64,000 nucleotides of DNA from Flavobacterium sp. 123 (GTDB taxonomy: Bacteria > Bacteroidota > Bacteroidia > Flavobacteriales > Flavobacteriaceae). The translations under genes and the position numbers were made by a program. The DNA lies in the NCBI RefSeq assembly GCF_003634825.1, contig NZ_RBXD01000001.1, forward strand, positions 1,758,501 through 1,822,500. The letters are read 5' to 3'. The notes under the pieces are model-generated. The model was not told where the DNA came from and searched no databases. It saw only the letters and a list, made by a program, of their open reading frames with translations. This document shows, in pieces, positions 1 through 9,639 of the stretch (within the stretch, counting starts at the first letter, position 1; each line of letters opens with the position of its first letter).

Positions 1-1
1 A

Positions 2-1117
2 AACTACTATTGTATTTCAAAATCTTTCGGAAGAAAAGCTGGTGTAAATGCTAAAGCAAGTCATATCTTAATTAGCTACGAAGGAACACAAGTTCCAAAT
101 CAAAAAGAGAAAAGAACTAAAGAAGAAGCAAAAGCAAAAGCGGAAGCTATCTTAGCTCAAGTAAATGCAAATCCAGATAGTTTCTTGATGTTAGCATTTA
201 CTAATTCTGATGATTCATCAGCACAACAAGGTGGTGATTTAGGATATTTTGGTCCAAACCAAATGGTAAAACCTTTTAATGATTTTGTTTTCAATAACAG
301 TATTGGTAAAGTAGGTTTAGTTGAAACTCCTTTTGGATTCCATATTATCAAAATTACAGATAAGCAAGACGGAGTTCGTTTAGCTACTGTAGCTCAAAAA
401 GTAGAAGCTTCTGAAGCAACTTCTGACAAAGTATTTACTCAAGCTACAAAATTTGAAATGGATGCTATAGCAGGAGATTTTGATAAAGTTGCTAAAGACA
501 TGAAATTAGCTATAGCACTTCCAGTTACTGTAAAAGGAATGGATGAGACTTTTGGAACTTTAGGTAGCCAAAGAACAATAGTAAGATGGGCTTTTGAAGA
601 TGATACTAAAGTAGGAACGGTAAAAAGATTTGAGGTTGCTAATTTAGGTCACGTAATTGCTAAGCTTCAAAAAATTGATAATTCAGGATTACTTCCTGTA
701 AGTATGGCTAGAAGTTATGTGGAGCCAATCATTAAAAACAAGAAAAAAGCAGAGTTGATCAAAGCTAAAATGACAGGTAGTTCAATTGAAGCAATTGCAA
801 AGGCTACAGGTTCAACTGTACAACAAGCAGCTGGTATTACAATGGAAAATCCAGTTTTAGCAAATGTTGGTCAAGAACCAAAAGTTGTTGGAAATGCATT
901 TGCTTTGTCAGCGAATAAATTGTCAGCTCCAATTGAAGGAAATACAGGAGTTTATGTAGTTAAAAATTTAAGTACAGTAAAAGCTCCAGCTTTAAAAGAA
1001 CATGCTGCTTATGTTGCTAAATTAAAAGCACAAAGCGCATCTGATGCAGGAAGAGTTGTTCCAGCATTGAAAGATAAAGCTAAGATTGAAGATAACAGAA
1101 GATTGTTCAACTACTAA
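2..1117 (+). CDS. Peptidylprolyl isomerase, SurA/PpiD type (5' end cut by window)
   Basis: This is the C-terminal 371 residues of a parvulin-type prolyl isomerase; the frame is open from the first bases of the window, so the gene begins outside it. The parvulin domain is visible near the start: ASHIL at about residues 18-22 and the signature QQGGDLGYF near 75-83, followed by a conserved FGFHII segment. The remaining ~250 residues are a Lys/Ala-rich helical region typical of the long (~700 residue) Bacteroidota PpiD-like proteins that sit in the inner membrane and help fold envelope proteins. The membrane anchor would lie in the missing N-terminal part. It ends at a bidirectional terminator shared with the convergent GHMP kinase. 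Confidence 0.85.
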   Translation, partial: NYYCISKSFGRKAGVNAKASHILISYEGTQVPNQKEKRTKEEAKAKAEAILAQVNANPDSFLMLAFTNSDDSSAQQGGDLGYFGPNQMVKPFNDFVFNNSIGKVGLVETPFGFHIIKITDKQDGVRLATVAQKVEASEATSDKVFTQATKFEMDAIAGDFDKVAKDMKLAIALPVTVKGMDETFGTLGSQRTIVRWAFEDDTKVGTVKRFEVANLGHVIAKLQKIDNSGLLPVSMARSYVEPIIKNKKKAELIKAKMTGSSIEAIAKATGSTVQQAAGITMENPVLANVGQEPKVVGNAFALSANKLSAPIEGNTGVYVVKNLSTVKAPALKEHAAYVAKLKAQSASDAGRVVPALKDKAKIEDNRRLFNY

Positions 1118-1140
1118 TCGTAGTTTACAGTTTAAAATAG

Positions 1141-1169
1141 AAAAACCCGATACATTGTATCGGGTTTTT
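1141..1169. terminator. Bidirectional intrinsic terminator
   Basis: A 13-bp perfect stem (AAAAACCCGATAC with GTATCGGGTTTTT) has a 3-nt loop. A-tract and T-tract on opposite sides make it work in both directions, for the prolyl isomerase gene (+) and the GHMP kinase gene (-). Confidence 0.9.
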
Positions 1170-1208
1170 CATTTTGTAAAAGTATTGAAAGCAGTAAACA
1201 TTTTAGAC

Positions 1209-2123
1209 TTACAATATCATTTCGGAATATGGGATAATGGTTTCGTATCCTTTTGAATTGAAATAAGCTTTAGGATTGTCATTCGAAATAACTAAAACAA
1301 AATCCCCACCCCAAGCACCAAGGCTTTTTACGATTCCTTTAAAATCTGGAAATAAAGCTTCTTTAACGGTTTTCATTTCTAAAATAGTACTCAAAGCAAT
1401 TTCATGTTTTTCAATTGCTGCTGCAAATGAATTTAGGTTTTTAGCTTCAATAACAGCTTGTGTTATGGCATCATTTGTTTGGATATTCTTTTCCAAATGA
1501 TTGTTTTTGTTATTGTAATAAGAAGCAATAGCGACCTTACTACTTTGCTTTTTGTTTAAATAAACAAAGTATAAATGTTCTGTAAACTCCGGATTGAAAG
1601 TTACTTTTTCGACCATAGCTTTTCCTTGTTCTAAGGAAAATAAAATTGGACTGTTATTTTGTGCGCAAGCAATATCATAACCACTCCCTCCAAAACTGTT
1701 TTGAAGCAATGTAAAAGCATCAATTTGCAACCACTGAGCAATGTTGTTAATCAGGGTAGAAGAGGTTCCTAATCCCCAGTTTTTAGGGAAACTAAGTTCG
1801 GTAGTAATCGTATATCCTTCACCGTCGTTTATAAAATTTGGATTTAATTTATAAGCTTCGTGCAGAATTGTAATTAATGTTGTTTTGACCGTTTCAATTT
1901 TAGATTCAATAGGATTTGAAATCTCCGAAAATGTAACGATTTCTTCAAACCATACACTGCCGTCAAAATCGTAGCTTTTCCAATGAATTTCTTGGGTTGT
2001 TCCTTTTTGAACCACAAGATTTTGACCAAATTTTGTAGGCAATGCAAAGGCTTTGGCGCCGTCTAAAACTAGATATTCCCCTGTGATTAAAAGTTTTCCG
2101 TTACTGTAAAATTCTGTTTTCAA
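1209..2123 (-). CDS. GHMP family kinase, probably mevalonate pathway
   Basis: This is a sugar/mevalonate-type small-molecule kinase of 304 residues. The N-terminal strand KLLITGEYLVLDGAKAFALP is characteristic. The GHMP phosphate-binding motif appears as WGLGTSSTLINN around residues 115-126, and GGSGYDIACA follows. It lies 36 bp downstream of HMG-CoA reductase in the same direction, so mevalonate kinase or phosphomevalonate kinase activity for isoprenoid synthesis is the best inference; the sequence alone does not decide which. The start is a TTG: an in-frame TAA lies three codons further upstream and there is no ATG between. Cytoplasmic. Confidence 0.8.
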   Translation of the reverse strand: MKTEFYSNGKLLITGEYLVLDGAKAFALPTKFGQNLVVQKGTTQEIHWKSYDFDGSVWFEEIVTFSEISNPIESKIETVKTTLITILHEAYKLNPNFINDGEGYTITTELSFPKNWGLGTSSTLINNIAQWLQIDAFTLLQNSFGGSGYDIACAQNNSPILFSLEQGKAMVEKVTFNPEFTEHLYFVYLNKKQSSKVAIASYYNNKNNHLEKNIQTNDAITQAVIEAKNLNSFAAAIEKHEIALSTILEMKTVKEALFPDFKGIVKSLGAWGGDFVLVISNDNPKAYFNSKGYETIIPYSEMIL

Positions 2124-2159
2124 TGGATTAAATTAAAAAAGGTTGGTATTAATGCGGAA

Positions 2160-3476
2160 TTATTTTCTTATATTTTCAATATAATCAACAACAGCACTAT
2201 GCGAAACTACATGATGTTTGAAATGTTTTCGAATCAAAACACGTTCTTCTTCAGTAGCCATAAATTGGTTTAAAATATTATTTAAGTGCATTTTCATATG
2301 TCCGTCTTGAATTCCAGTTGTTGTCAAGGAGCGCAAAGCGGCAAAGTTTTGTGCTAAACCAGCTACGGCTACAATCTGCATTAACTCCTTAGCAGAAGGT
2401 TTTTCGAGCATGTCTAGCGATAATTTTACCAATGGATGCAAGGAAGTTAATCCTCCAACAGTTCCTAAAGCCAAAGGAACTTCTAGCCAAAAAGTAAATA
2501 TATTATTCTCTATTTTTGCATGAGAAAGACTAGAATAGTGCCCGTTTCTAGAAGCATAAGCATGAATACCAGCTTCAATTGCTCTGAAATCATTTCCTGT
2601 TGCTAAAACAACGGCATCAATTCCATTCATAATTCCTTTGTTATGAGTAACTGCTCTGAAAGGTTCAACCTCGGCAATTGTAACGGCTTGAACAAATCGT
2701 TCAGCAAATGCTGTTGGATCAGAAATATGTTTTTCTTCTAATTCGTTTATTGGACACGAAACTTCGGCTCTAACGATGCAATTTGGAACATAATTTGACA
2801 AAATACTCATGACAACTTGAATGTCTTTCTCTGTTTCTGAAAACGATTCATGCACTTGTGCTTCTTCTTTTAGTATTTTGGCAAATTGCTCTAAACAGGA
2901 ATTGATAAAGTTAGCGCCCATACTATCAATTGTTTCAAAAGTAGCGTGAAGTTGAAAGTAATTAGGGATTAAATGAGTTTTATCTTTTAGAATAATATCC
3001 AGAATTCCACCACCACGCTTCTGCATGTTTTTAGTAATGTTTTCTGTTTCTATGAAAAACTTAGATTTTATTTGGTTAAAAAAATCAGCTAGTTTAGAAT
3101 GGTCTCCTTTAAATATAAAATGAACTTGCCCTATTTTTTCGGTGTCAATTACAGAAGCTTTAAATCCGCCACGTGTAGACCAAAATTTTGCTGCTTTTGA
3201 AGCTGCAGCTACTACCGAACTTTCTTCGATTGCCATTGGTACGGTATAATATTTTCCGTTAATCAAGAAGTTTGGCGCTACTCCAAGTGGTATATAGAAA
3301 TTTGATATTGTATTTTCGATGAATTCATCGTGTAATTTCTGTAAATTTTCGTCAGAATTCCAGTAGTTTTTCAGTGTCGTTATGGCTTCCTGGGGATTTA
3401 AAAAGTATTCCTTGGCAATCCAATTAATTTTTTCTTCTTTAGAAAACTTTGAAAATCCTGCAATGACATTATTCAT
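2160..3476 (-). CDS. mvaA: Hydroxymethylglutaryl-CoA reductase, class II (degradative-type)
   Basis: This enzyme interconverts HMG-CoA and mevalonate; in Flavobacteria the class II form serves mevalonate-based isoprenoid synthesis. Signatures read in order are EESSVVAAASKAAKFW (catalytic Glu region), DSMGANFINSCLEQF (the conserved D-x-M-G-x-N motif), the nucleotide-binding stretch with THNKGIMNGIDAV and ATGND, SLHPLVKLSL, and the C-terminal catalytic His in DGHMKMHL. Length is 438 residues, normal for class II. The longest ORF begins at a TTG two codons upstream; the ATG at 3476 is preferred. It probably forms an operon with the GHMP kinase downstream. Confidence 0.92.
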   Translation of the reverse strand: MNNVIAGFSKFSKEEKINWIAKEYFLNPQEAITTLKNYWNSDENLQKLHDEFIENTISNFYIPLGVAPNFLINGKYYTVPMAIEESSVVAAASKAAKFWSTRGGFKASVIDTEKIGQVHFIFKGDHSKLADFFNQIKSKFFIETENITKNMQKRGGGILDIILKDKTHLIPNYFQLHATFETIDSMGANFINSCLEQFAKILKEEAQVHESFSETEKDIQVVMSILSNYVPNCIVRAEVSCPINELEEKHISDPTAFAERFVQAVTIAEVEPFRAVTHNKGIMNGIDAVVLATGNDFRAIEAGIHAYASRNGHYSSLSHAKIENNIFTFWLEVPLALGTVGGLTSLHPLVKLSLDMLEKPSAKELMQIVAVAGLAQNFAALRSLTTTGIQDGHMKMHLNNILNQFMATEEERVLIRKHFKHHVVSHSAVVDYIENIRK

Positions 3477-3504
3477 TCTCAATTGATTATGTTATACTTA
3501 TTCG

Positions 3505-3512
3505 CAAAGATA
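3505..3512 (-). promoter_or_regulatory. -7 promoter box upstream of mvaA
   Basis: The minus strand reads TATCTTTG, an exact match to the Bacteroidota TAnnTTTG box, about 30 bp upstream of the mvaA ATG. A clear -33 TTG is not visible. Confidence 0.5.
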
Positions 3513-3653
3513 CAATTTTAGCCGTTTTGTTTCTACTGTAGCGGATTCAATAAATAGGCTTGAGTAATATTCTTTTAACATTTAACACATCAAATGTGAA
3601 ATAATTGTAAATTTTTCACTAAAATTGACGGTTTTTAAATCTAAATTATTTTT

Positions 3654-5831
3654 ATGAATTCGAAAAAAATTACTGCCTTACTTTTGTTCTTATGTTGTAC
3701 GGTTTTTGGACAACAAAAAATTACAATTGACGAAATTTACAACGGAACTTTTCGTGCGGAAGAAATGGATGAATTGCAATCCATGAAAAACACCAATCAA
3801 TATACGGTTTTGAATTTAGATTATCAATCTAGGTCGATGACTATTGATTTGTATGATTTTGCTACCCTCAAAAAAGTAACTACTCTTATTGATACAAAAT
3901 CATTTAAGGAATTAGAAAATGGTATTGACAGCTATACTTTTGATGATTCAGAAAAACAAATTTTAATAGCGTGCAACTCTAATAAAATCTTCCGTCATTC
4001 TTTTACGGCAGATTATTATTTGTATAATTTGGATAACAAACAACTGACTAAATTGTTTGAAGATCAAGTTCAAGAACCTACTTTTTCTCCTAACGGCAAA
4101 AAGATTGCCTATTCTAAAGAAAACAACTTGTATGTTTATGATATTGCTTCAAAACAATCCACTGCGATTACTACGGATGGCAAAAAAAATAGCATCATCA
4201 ATGGAATAACGGATTGGGTTTATGAAGAAGAATTTGCCTTTGTGAGAGCTTTTGATTGGAGTAAAGACAGTAAAAAAGTAGCTTATATACGTTTTGATGA
4301 AACAGAAGTACCTGAATTTTCAATGTCTATTTTTGAAAAAAATTTATATCCAACTATCGAAACGTTCAAATATCCAAAAGCTGGAGAGAAAAATTCATTA
4401 GTGTCTTTGCATCTTTATGATGTGGATTCAAAAGGAACTAAAAATGTTAATTTAGGAACGTATAATGATTTTTATATTCCAAGAATAGAATGGACAAATG
4501 ATGCAAATGTATTGTCAGCTAAAATATTGAATCGTCATCAGGATAATTTAGATTTATTGTTTGTAGATGGTACCACTGGAGCAACGAAAGTTGTTTTAAA
4601 CGAAAAAGATAAAGCATATATTGATTTTGTAGATACTGATAATCTTACATTCTTGAAAGACAATAGTTTTATCTGGACAAGTGAAAAAGATGGTTTTAAT
4701 CATATTTACGTATATGATAAAACAGGAAAATTAAGAAAGCAAGTTACCAAAGGAAACTGGGAAGTAACTTCGTATTATGGTTTTGATGAAAAAACCAATA
4801 CTGTTTTTTATCAATCTACAGAAAACGGTTCTATTAATAGAGATGTATACCGAATAAGTTTAGATGGGAAAAATAAATTGCGTTTATCTAAAAATGTAGG
4901 AACAAATGCCGCTACTTTTAGTCCGAATTTTCAATATTATATCAATACCTTCTCGAGTGCAAATCAACCAACAACATATACATTGAACGAAGCTAAATTA
5001 GGCAAACAAGTTCAGAGTATAGAAGATAATCAAGCGCTAGCTTCTAGATTAAAAAATTACAATTTGCCTTCAAAAGAGTTTTTTGTAATGAAAACAGCAA
5101 AAGGGAATGAATTGAATGCTTGGATTATGAAACCAAAAGATTTTGACCCAAGTAAAAAATATCCTGTTTTTATGTATCAATATTCAGGACCAGGTTCTCA
5201 GCAAGTTAACAACGAATGGAATTCATATGATGATTATTGGTTCATGATGTTGACGCAACAAGGATATATTGTTGCTTGTGTTGATGGTCGTGGAACAGGT
5301 TTTAAAGGAGCTGACTTTAAGAAAGTAACTCAAAAAGAATTGGGTAAATATGAAGTTGAAGATCAAATTGATGCCGCTAAAGAAATAGGGAATTATGCTT
5401 TTGTAGATAAAACTAGAATAGGAATTTTCGGTTGGTCTTATGGAGGATTTATGTCTTCAAATTGTATTTTGAAAGGAAATGATGTTTTTAAAATGGCAAT
5501 TGCTGTTGCTCCAGTAACAAACTGGCGTTTTTATGACAGTGTGTATACCGAAAGATACATGCAAACTCCTCAAGAAAACCCTAGTGGTTATGATGAAAAC
5601 TCACCAATTAATCATGTTAATAAATTAAAAGGCAAATACCTTTTGATACACGGTTCAGGTGATGATAATGTACATGTGCAAAATACAATGCAAATGATGG
5701 AAGCTTTGATTCAAGCAAACAAACAATTTGATTCGCAAATTTATCCGGATAAAAACCATGGAATTTATGGTGGAAAAACTAGAATACAATTGTATACTAA
5801 AATGACTAACTTTATCAAAGAAAATTTATAA
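3654..5831 (+). CDS. Dipeptidyl peptidase IV (S9 family serine peptidase)
   Basis: This exopeptidase releases X-Pro/X-Ala dipeptides from peptides. A cleavable signal peptide (to about VFGQ, residue 20) sends it to the periplasm. Residues ~40-480 form the DPP IV-type beta-propeller, including the paired-Glu segment YEEEFAF. The C-terminal alpha/beta hydrolase carries the catalytic triad: Ser595 in GWSYGG, Asp670 in GSGDDNVH and His702 in KNHGIYGG. Length is 725 residues, normal for the family. Two POT transporters follow directly (36 bp to the first), so the products are probably imported by them. The start ATG is 8 codons before the hydrophobic core. Confidence 0.93.
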   Translation: MNSKKITALLLFLCCTVFGQQKITIDEIYNGTFRAEEMDELQSMKNTNQYTVLNLDYQSRSMTIDLYDFATLKKVTTLIDTKSFKELENGIDSYTFDDSEKQILIACNSNKIFRHSFTADYYLYNLDNKQLTKLFEDQVQEPTFSPNGKKIAYSKENNLYVYDIASKQSTAITTDGKKNSIINGITDWVYEEEFAFVRAFDWSKDSKKVAYIRFDETEVPEFSMSIFEKNLYPTIETFKYPKAGEKNSLVSLHLYDVDSKGTKNVNLGTYNDFYIPRIEWTNDANVLSAKILNRHQDNLDLLFVDGTTGATKVVLNEKDKAYIDFVDTDNLTFLKDNSFIWTSEKDGFNHIYVYDKTGKLRKQVTKGNWEVTSYYGFDEKTNTVFYQSTENGSINRDVYRISLDGKNKLRLSKNVGTNAATFSPNFQYYINTFSSANQPTTYTLNEAKLGKQVQSIEDNQALASRLKNYNLPSKEFFVMKTAKGNELNAWIMKPKDFDPSKKYPVFMYQYSGPGSQQVNNEWNSYDDYWFMMLTQQGYIVACVDGRGTGFKGADFKKVTQKELGKYEVEDQIDAAKEIGNYAFVDKTRIGIFGWSYGGFMSSNCILKGNDVFKMAIAVAPVTNWRFYDSVYTERYMQTPQENPSGYDENSPINHVNKLKGKYLLIHGSGDDNVHVQNTMQMMEALIQANKQFDSQIYPDKNHGIYGGKTRIQLYTKMTNFIKENL

Positions 5832-5867
5832 TTCAACCTTAATTTATACCTAACCAAAATAAATAAT

Positions 5868-7544
5868 ATGGCAGAAACTCAAGTGAAAACAGCACATCCA
5901 AAAGGACTTTGGGTATTGTTTGGAACAGAAATGTGGGAACGATTCAATTTCTATGGAATGCGAGCCTTATTGACTTTGTTTTTAGTTAATTCGTTAATGA
6001 TGAAAGAAGAGGATGCCTCTCTTATTTATGGGGGATTCTTAGGACTTTGTTATTTGACTCCTATGTTAGGAGGATTTATTGCGGATCGTTTTTTAGGAAA
6101 TAGAAACTGTATTTTACTTGGCGGACTAATGATGGCTATCGGACAATTATTATTGTTTGCTAGTGGAAGTATTTTTCCTGCTAATTTAAGTTTAGCTACT
6201 ACCATAATGTATGGTGGTTTAGGCGTAATCGTTTTTGGAAATGGGTTCTTCAAACCAAATATTTCAAGTATGGTAGGGAGTTTGTATCCAAAACAAGAAA
6301 AAAGTAAGCTTGACACCGCTTTTACTATTTTCTATATGGGAATCAACTTAGGAGCTTTTTTAGGCCAGTCTATTTGCCCATTATTAGGTGATGTTAGAGA
6401 TACAGGAGGTGTTAGAGATATACATGCATTCAAATGGGGATTTCTTGCCGCTTCGATAGCAATGCTTGTTGGGACTTTGATTTTTTACTTTTTAAAAAAT
6501 AAATATGTTGTTACTCCAGAAGGTAGACCACTAGGAGGATTGCCATCTAAAAATGTAGCTGCCGATTTTGAAGAAGGAGAAGCACAAAAAGCTGTTTTTT
6601 CTAAATCATCTTTAATTATTGCGGGAATTGTATTTTTTATTTTAGGAGCAATTGTTCACTTTGTTTTTGGACAAAACTTAATTTACACTTTAATTTATTC
6701 TAGTGGATTAACATTAGCAGGATTAATTATCTCTGATTCTTCTTTAACAAAAATCGAAAGAGATCGAATTATTGTTATTTATATTGTTTCCTTTTTTATA
6801 ATCTTCTTCTGGGCTGCTTTTGAACAGGCGGGATCTTCACTAACTTTCATTGCTGATAATCAAACAGATAGAAACTTTTTTGGATGGCAAATGCCACCTT
6901 CAATGGTTCAAATTTTTAATGGGCTTTTTGTAGTAATTTTAGCTGTGCCATTCAGTATGTTATGGGATAAATTAAGAGCCTCAAACAAGGAGCCAATTTC
7001 GCCAGTTAAATTAGCAGTTGGTTTATTGTTGATTACTATTAGCTTTTTTATGATTGCTAATCAGGTTAAAGATTTAGGTAATTCAGGGCTATTAGCTATT
7101 AAATGGTTGATATTATTGTATTTGTTAAATACTTGTGCAGAATTGTGTTTGTCACCTATTGGATTATCATTAGTGGGTAAATTATCACCAAAACGTTTCT
7201 CTTCACTTTTGTATGGTGTGTTTTTCTTGTCGAATGCTTCAGGATATGCTTTGGGAGGTACTTTAGGATCTATTTTGCCAGCAACAGGAGATAAATTTAA
7301 TAAAGCAAAAGAATTAGGAATTGACTTGCAAGGTATTTTAGATAAAACAATAACGCCAACAGCAGAGCAGTTAAAATTATTAGCAGACCATAACATTAGT
7401 GATCATAACAATATTTTTGTTGGTTTTGAAATCCATAATTTATTTGAATTCTTTATGGTCTTTGTAGTTTTAACGGGTATTGCAGCAATTATTTTATTTG
7501 CATTGACTCCATTTTTGAAAAAAATGATGCACGGTGTTCGTTAA
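5868..7544 (+). CDS. POT family proton-coupled peptide transporter (first copy)
   Basis: This inner-membrane MFS transporter of 558 residues probably imports di/tripeptides with protons. The POT signature ExxER is present as TEMWERFNFYGMRA (residues ~21-34), followed by about 12-14 hydrophobic segments and the conserved FGNGFFKPNISSMVGSLY. A second conserved region, LNTCAELCLSPIGLSLVGKLSP, lies near residue 415. A stretch around residues 460-505 (GDKFNKAKELGIDLQG) is hydrophilic and longer than in the second copy. It is transcribed just after the DPP IV gene. A terminator separates it from the next paralogue. Confidence 0.92.
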   Translation: MAETQVKTAHPKGLWVLFGTEMWERFNFYGMRALLTLFLVNSLMMKEEDASLIYGGFLGLCYLTPMLGGFIADRFLGNRNCILLGGLMMAIGQLLLFASGSIFPANLSLATTIMYGGLGVIVFGNGFFKPNISSMVGSLYPKQEKSKLDTAFTIFYMGINLGAFLGQSICPLLGDVRDTGGVRDIHAFKWGFLAASIAMLVGTLIFYFLKNKYVVTPEGRPLGGLPSKNVAADFEEGEAQKAVFSKSSLIIAGIVFFILGAIVHFVFGQNLIYTLIYSSGLTLAGLIISDSSLTKIERDRIIVIYIVSFFIIFFWAAFEQAGSSLTFIADNQTDRNFFGWQMPPSMVQIFNGLFVVILAVPFSMLWDKLRASNKEPISPVKLAVGLLLITISFFMIANQVKDLGNSGLLAIKWLILLYLLNTCAELCLSPIGLSLVGKLSPKRFSSLLYGVFFLSNASGYALGGTLGSILPATGDKFNKAKELGIDLQGILDKTITPTAEQLKLLADHNISDHNNIFVGFEIHNLFEFFMVFVVLTGIAAIILFALTPFLKKMMHGVR

Positions 7545-7564
7545 TTTTGCAATGTAAATTTTAG

Positions 7565-7607
7565 AAACATCATCTTTTTGAACCATTCAAGAAGATGGTG
7601 TTTTTTT
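7565..7607 (+). terminator. Intrinsic terminator after first POT gene
   Basis: An 11-12 bp stem (AAACATCATCTT with AAGATGGTGTTT, one G-T wobble) is followed by a run of seven T. It separates the two POT genes, so the second may have its own promoter or depend on readthrough. Confidence 0.8.
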
Positions 7608-7639
7608 GTAAAGAATAGTTTTAAAACAAAAAGGATATA

Positions 7640-9124
7640 ATGGAACAAAATTTAAGTTTAGAGCAAATACAAAATTTCAGTGGTAAATACCCAAAACAAT
7701 TGTGGTATTTGTTTATGGTAGAAATGTGGGAACGATTCTGTTTTTATGGTATGCGAGGCGTTCTTACTTTTTTTATGGTAGACCAACTTTTCTTAAAAGA
7801 TGAGGCTGCTAATCTACAATATGGAGCAATACAAGCATTTGTTTATGCCTTTACTTTCATAGGAGGAATTTTTGCAGATAAGATTTTAGGATTTAAGAGG
7901 TCATTATTTTTTGGAGGTATTGTAATGATTTTCGGAAATCTTCTGATTGCTTTTTCACCGCAAGAAATGTTTTATTATGGAATTGCTTTTTCGATTATTG
8001 GAACCGGCTTTTTTAAACCAAATATTTCATCAATGGTAGGGGAATTATATCATGAAGAGGATAGTCGTAGAGATGCTGGTTACGGAATGTTTTACGCAGG
8101 AATAAATGTTGGGGGACTTTTAGGAGGTGCGCTATGTATTTATTTAGGTAAATATTATTCGTGGTCTTTATGTTTTCTTTCTGCAGGAATTGTAATGATT
8201 TTGGGCTTAGTAACGTTTTTGTTAACCAAAAAACATTTAGGACCAATTGGAGATTCTCCATTATTAAATTTGGATCCAAAGAAAAGGAAAATTAAAGAAA
8301 TAGCAGTTTATGCAGGTTCGTTATTGAGTATCCCTTTTATATTCATAATGGTGAAAAACACTGATTTCACAGACTATTTCATGTATACAATAGGGATTAT
8401 TGCGGTACTATATTTTTTATTAGAAGTGTTTAATTTGAAACTAGCTACAGCACGTAAAAAATTATTAGCAGCATTTTTATTTATATTTTTCTACTTTTTA
8501 TTTAATGCAATTTACGAACAAAGTGGCGGTTCATTATCCTTGTTTGCCAAAGACAATTTAGACTCTAAATTATTGTTTTTTAATATCGATCCAAACGTGG
8601 TTAATAATAGTTCTAATTCGTTGTTCGTAATTATTTTTAGTCCAATAGTTGGGCTACTTTGGTTATGGATGGCAAAAAAGAAAATCGAACCAAGTTCAGT
8701 TATTAAGTTTGGAATAGGATTTTTATTTCTAGGTGCTTCTTTCTATTTGTTTTATTACACGCGCTTTTTTGCGAATGCAGAAGGAATAACATCATTGAAC
8801 GTATTTACTTTTGCGTATTTGATAACGACCATTGGGGAGTTGTGTTTAGGTCCAATAGGAATGTCTATAATAACTAAGCTTTCGCCAAAAAGACTTTTCG
8901 GAATGATGATGGGATTATGGTTTTTAGCGAGTGCTTTTGGCCAATTTGCAGCGGGTAAACTTGGTGCTGAAATGTCTAAATCAAATACCGGAACAACTTT
9001 AGTTTCTAAGTTGCAATCTTATACGGAAGGATATTATCAGCTAGCGGTTTATTCTATTATTGCGGGAGTGTTCCTAATCGTGATGACTCCTCTGATAAAA
9101 AAATTAATGCACGGAGTTAAATAA
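7640..9124 (+). CDS. POT family proton-coupled peptide transporter (second copy)
   Basis: This is a paralogue of the preceding gene, 494 residues, with the ExxER motif in VEMWERFCFYGMRG near the N-terminus, the FGTGFFKPNISSMVGELY-like segment, and the ITTIGELCLGPIGMSIITKLSP region near residue 400. Both copies end in the same style (PLIKKLMHGVK versus PFLKKMMHGVR), which shows a shared origin. It is predicted to be an inner-membrane di/tripeptide:H+ symporter. The shorter loop near residue 440 and differing helices suggest different substrate preference, but this is inference. Confidence 0.92.
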   Translation: MEQNLSLEQIQNFSGKYPKQLWYLFMVEMWERFCFYGMRGVLTFFMVDQLFLKDEAANLQYGAIQAFVYAFTFIGGIFADKILGFKRSLFFGGIVMIFGNLLIAFSPQEMFYYGIAFSIIGTGFFKPNISSMVGELYHEEDSRRDAGYGMFYAGINVGGLLGGALCIYLGKYYSWSLCFLSAGIVMILGLVTFLLTKKHLGPIGDSPLLNLDPKKRKIKEIAVYAGSLLSIPFIFIMVKNTDFTDYFMYTIGIIAVLYFLLEVFNLKLATARKKLLAAFLFIFFYFLFNAIYEQSGGSLSLFAKDNLDSKLLFFNIDPNVVNNSSNSLFVIIFSPIVGLLWLWMAKKKIEPSSVIKFGIGFLFLGASFYLFYYTRFFANAEGITSLNVFTFAYLITTIGELCLGPIGMSIITKLSPKRLFGMMMGLWFLASAFGQFAAGKLGAEMSKSNTGTTLVSKLQSYTEGYYQLAVYSIIAGVFLIVMTPLIKKLMHGVK

Positions 9125-9175
9125 TTTAGTATTTTAGGCATTATTTTTGAAGACAAATTAATTAAAATATAAAAG

Positions 9176-9634
9176 ATGAAAAAGATATTTATAACGATTT
9201 TTTTCTTTGCTATTTCTTTCGCTGTTGAAGCTCAAGAGTTAGTATGGGAAACCAATGTAAACAAAGCATTAGAAGTTTCTAATAAAACTAAAAAACCATT
9301 ATTGCTGTTTTTTACGGGTAGTGATTGGTGTGGATGGTGCATTAGATTGCAAAAAGAAGTTTTGAAAACTCCTGAGTTTGCTAAATGGGCAAAAGAAAAT
9401 GTTGTTTTAGTTGAGTTAGATTATCCAAGAAGAACTCCACAATCTGCTGAAATTAAAAAACAAAATAACGAGTTGCAACAAGCTTTTGGAATACAAGGAT
9501 TTCCAACTATCTTCTTTGCAAGAGGAACGACAAAAGATGGAAAAATTAATTTTCAAGGTATAGGAAATACGGGTTATGTGGCCGGTGGACCTACAGCATG
9601 GTTAGCTGTTGCTGATGGAATTTTGAAAAAATAA
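9176..9634 (+). CDS. Thioredoxin-family protein, periplasmic (CGWC motif)
   Basis: This is a 152-residue thioredoxin-fold protein with a signal peptide (hydrophobic core residues 4-15, likely cleavage after VEAQ). The redox motif is CGWC within TGSDWCGWC (residues ~47-55), and the cis-Pro loop is GFPTIFF. CGWC and the helix after it resemble the thioredoxin_7/DUF255-like group, often proposed as disulfide reductases in the periplasm. It lies 51 bp after the second POT gene in the same direction, but the sequence gives no direct evidence that its substrate is linked to peptide uptake. Confidence 0.85.
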   Translation: MKKIFITIFFFAISFAVEAQELVWETNVNKALEVSNKTKKPLLLFFTGSDWCGWCIRLQKEVLKTPEFAKWAKENVVLVELDYPRRTPQSAEIKKQNNELQQAFGIQGFPTIFFARGTTKDGKINFQGIGNTGYVAGGPTAWLAVADGILKK

Positions 9635-9639
9635 CAATT

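Noticed and set aside
1276..1500. ORF on the plus strand opposite the GHMP kinase
   Set aside because: It is the complement of a well-supported kinase and has no recognisable protein features; the same holds for the other ORFs lying inside real genes.
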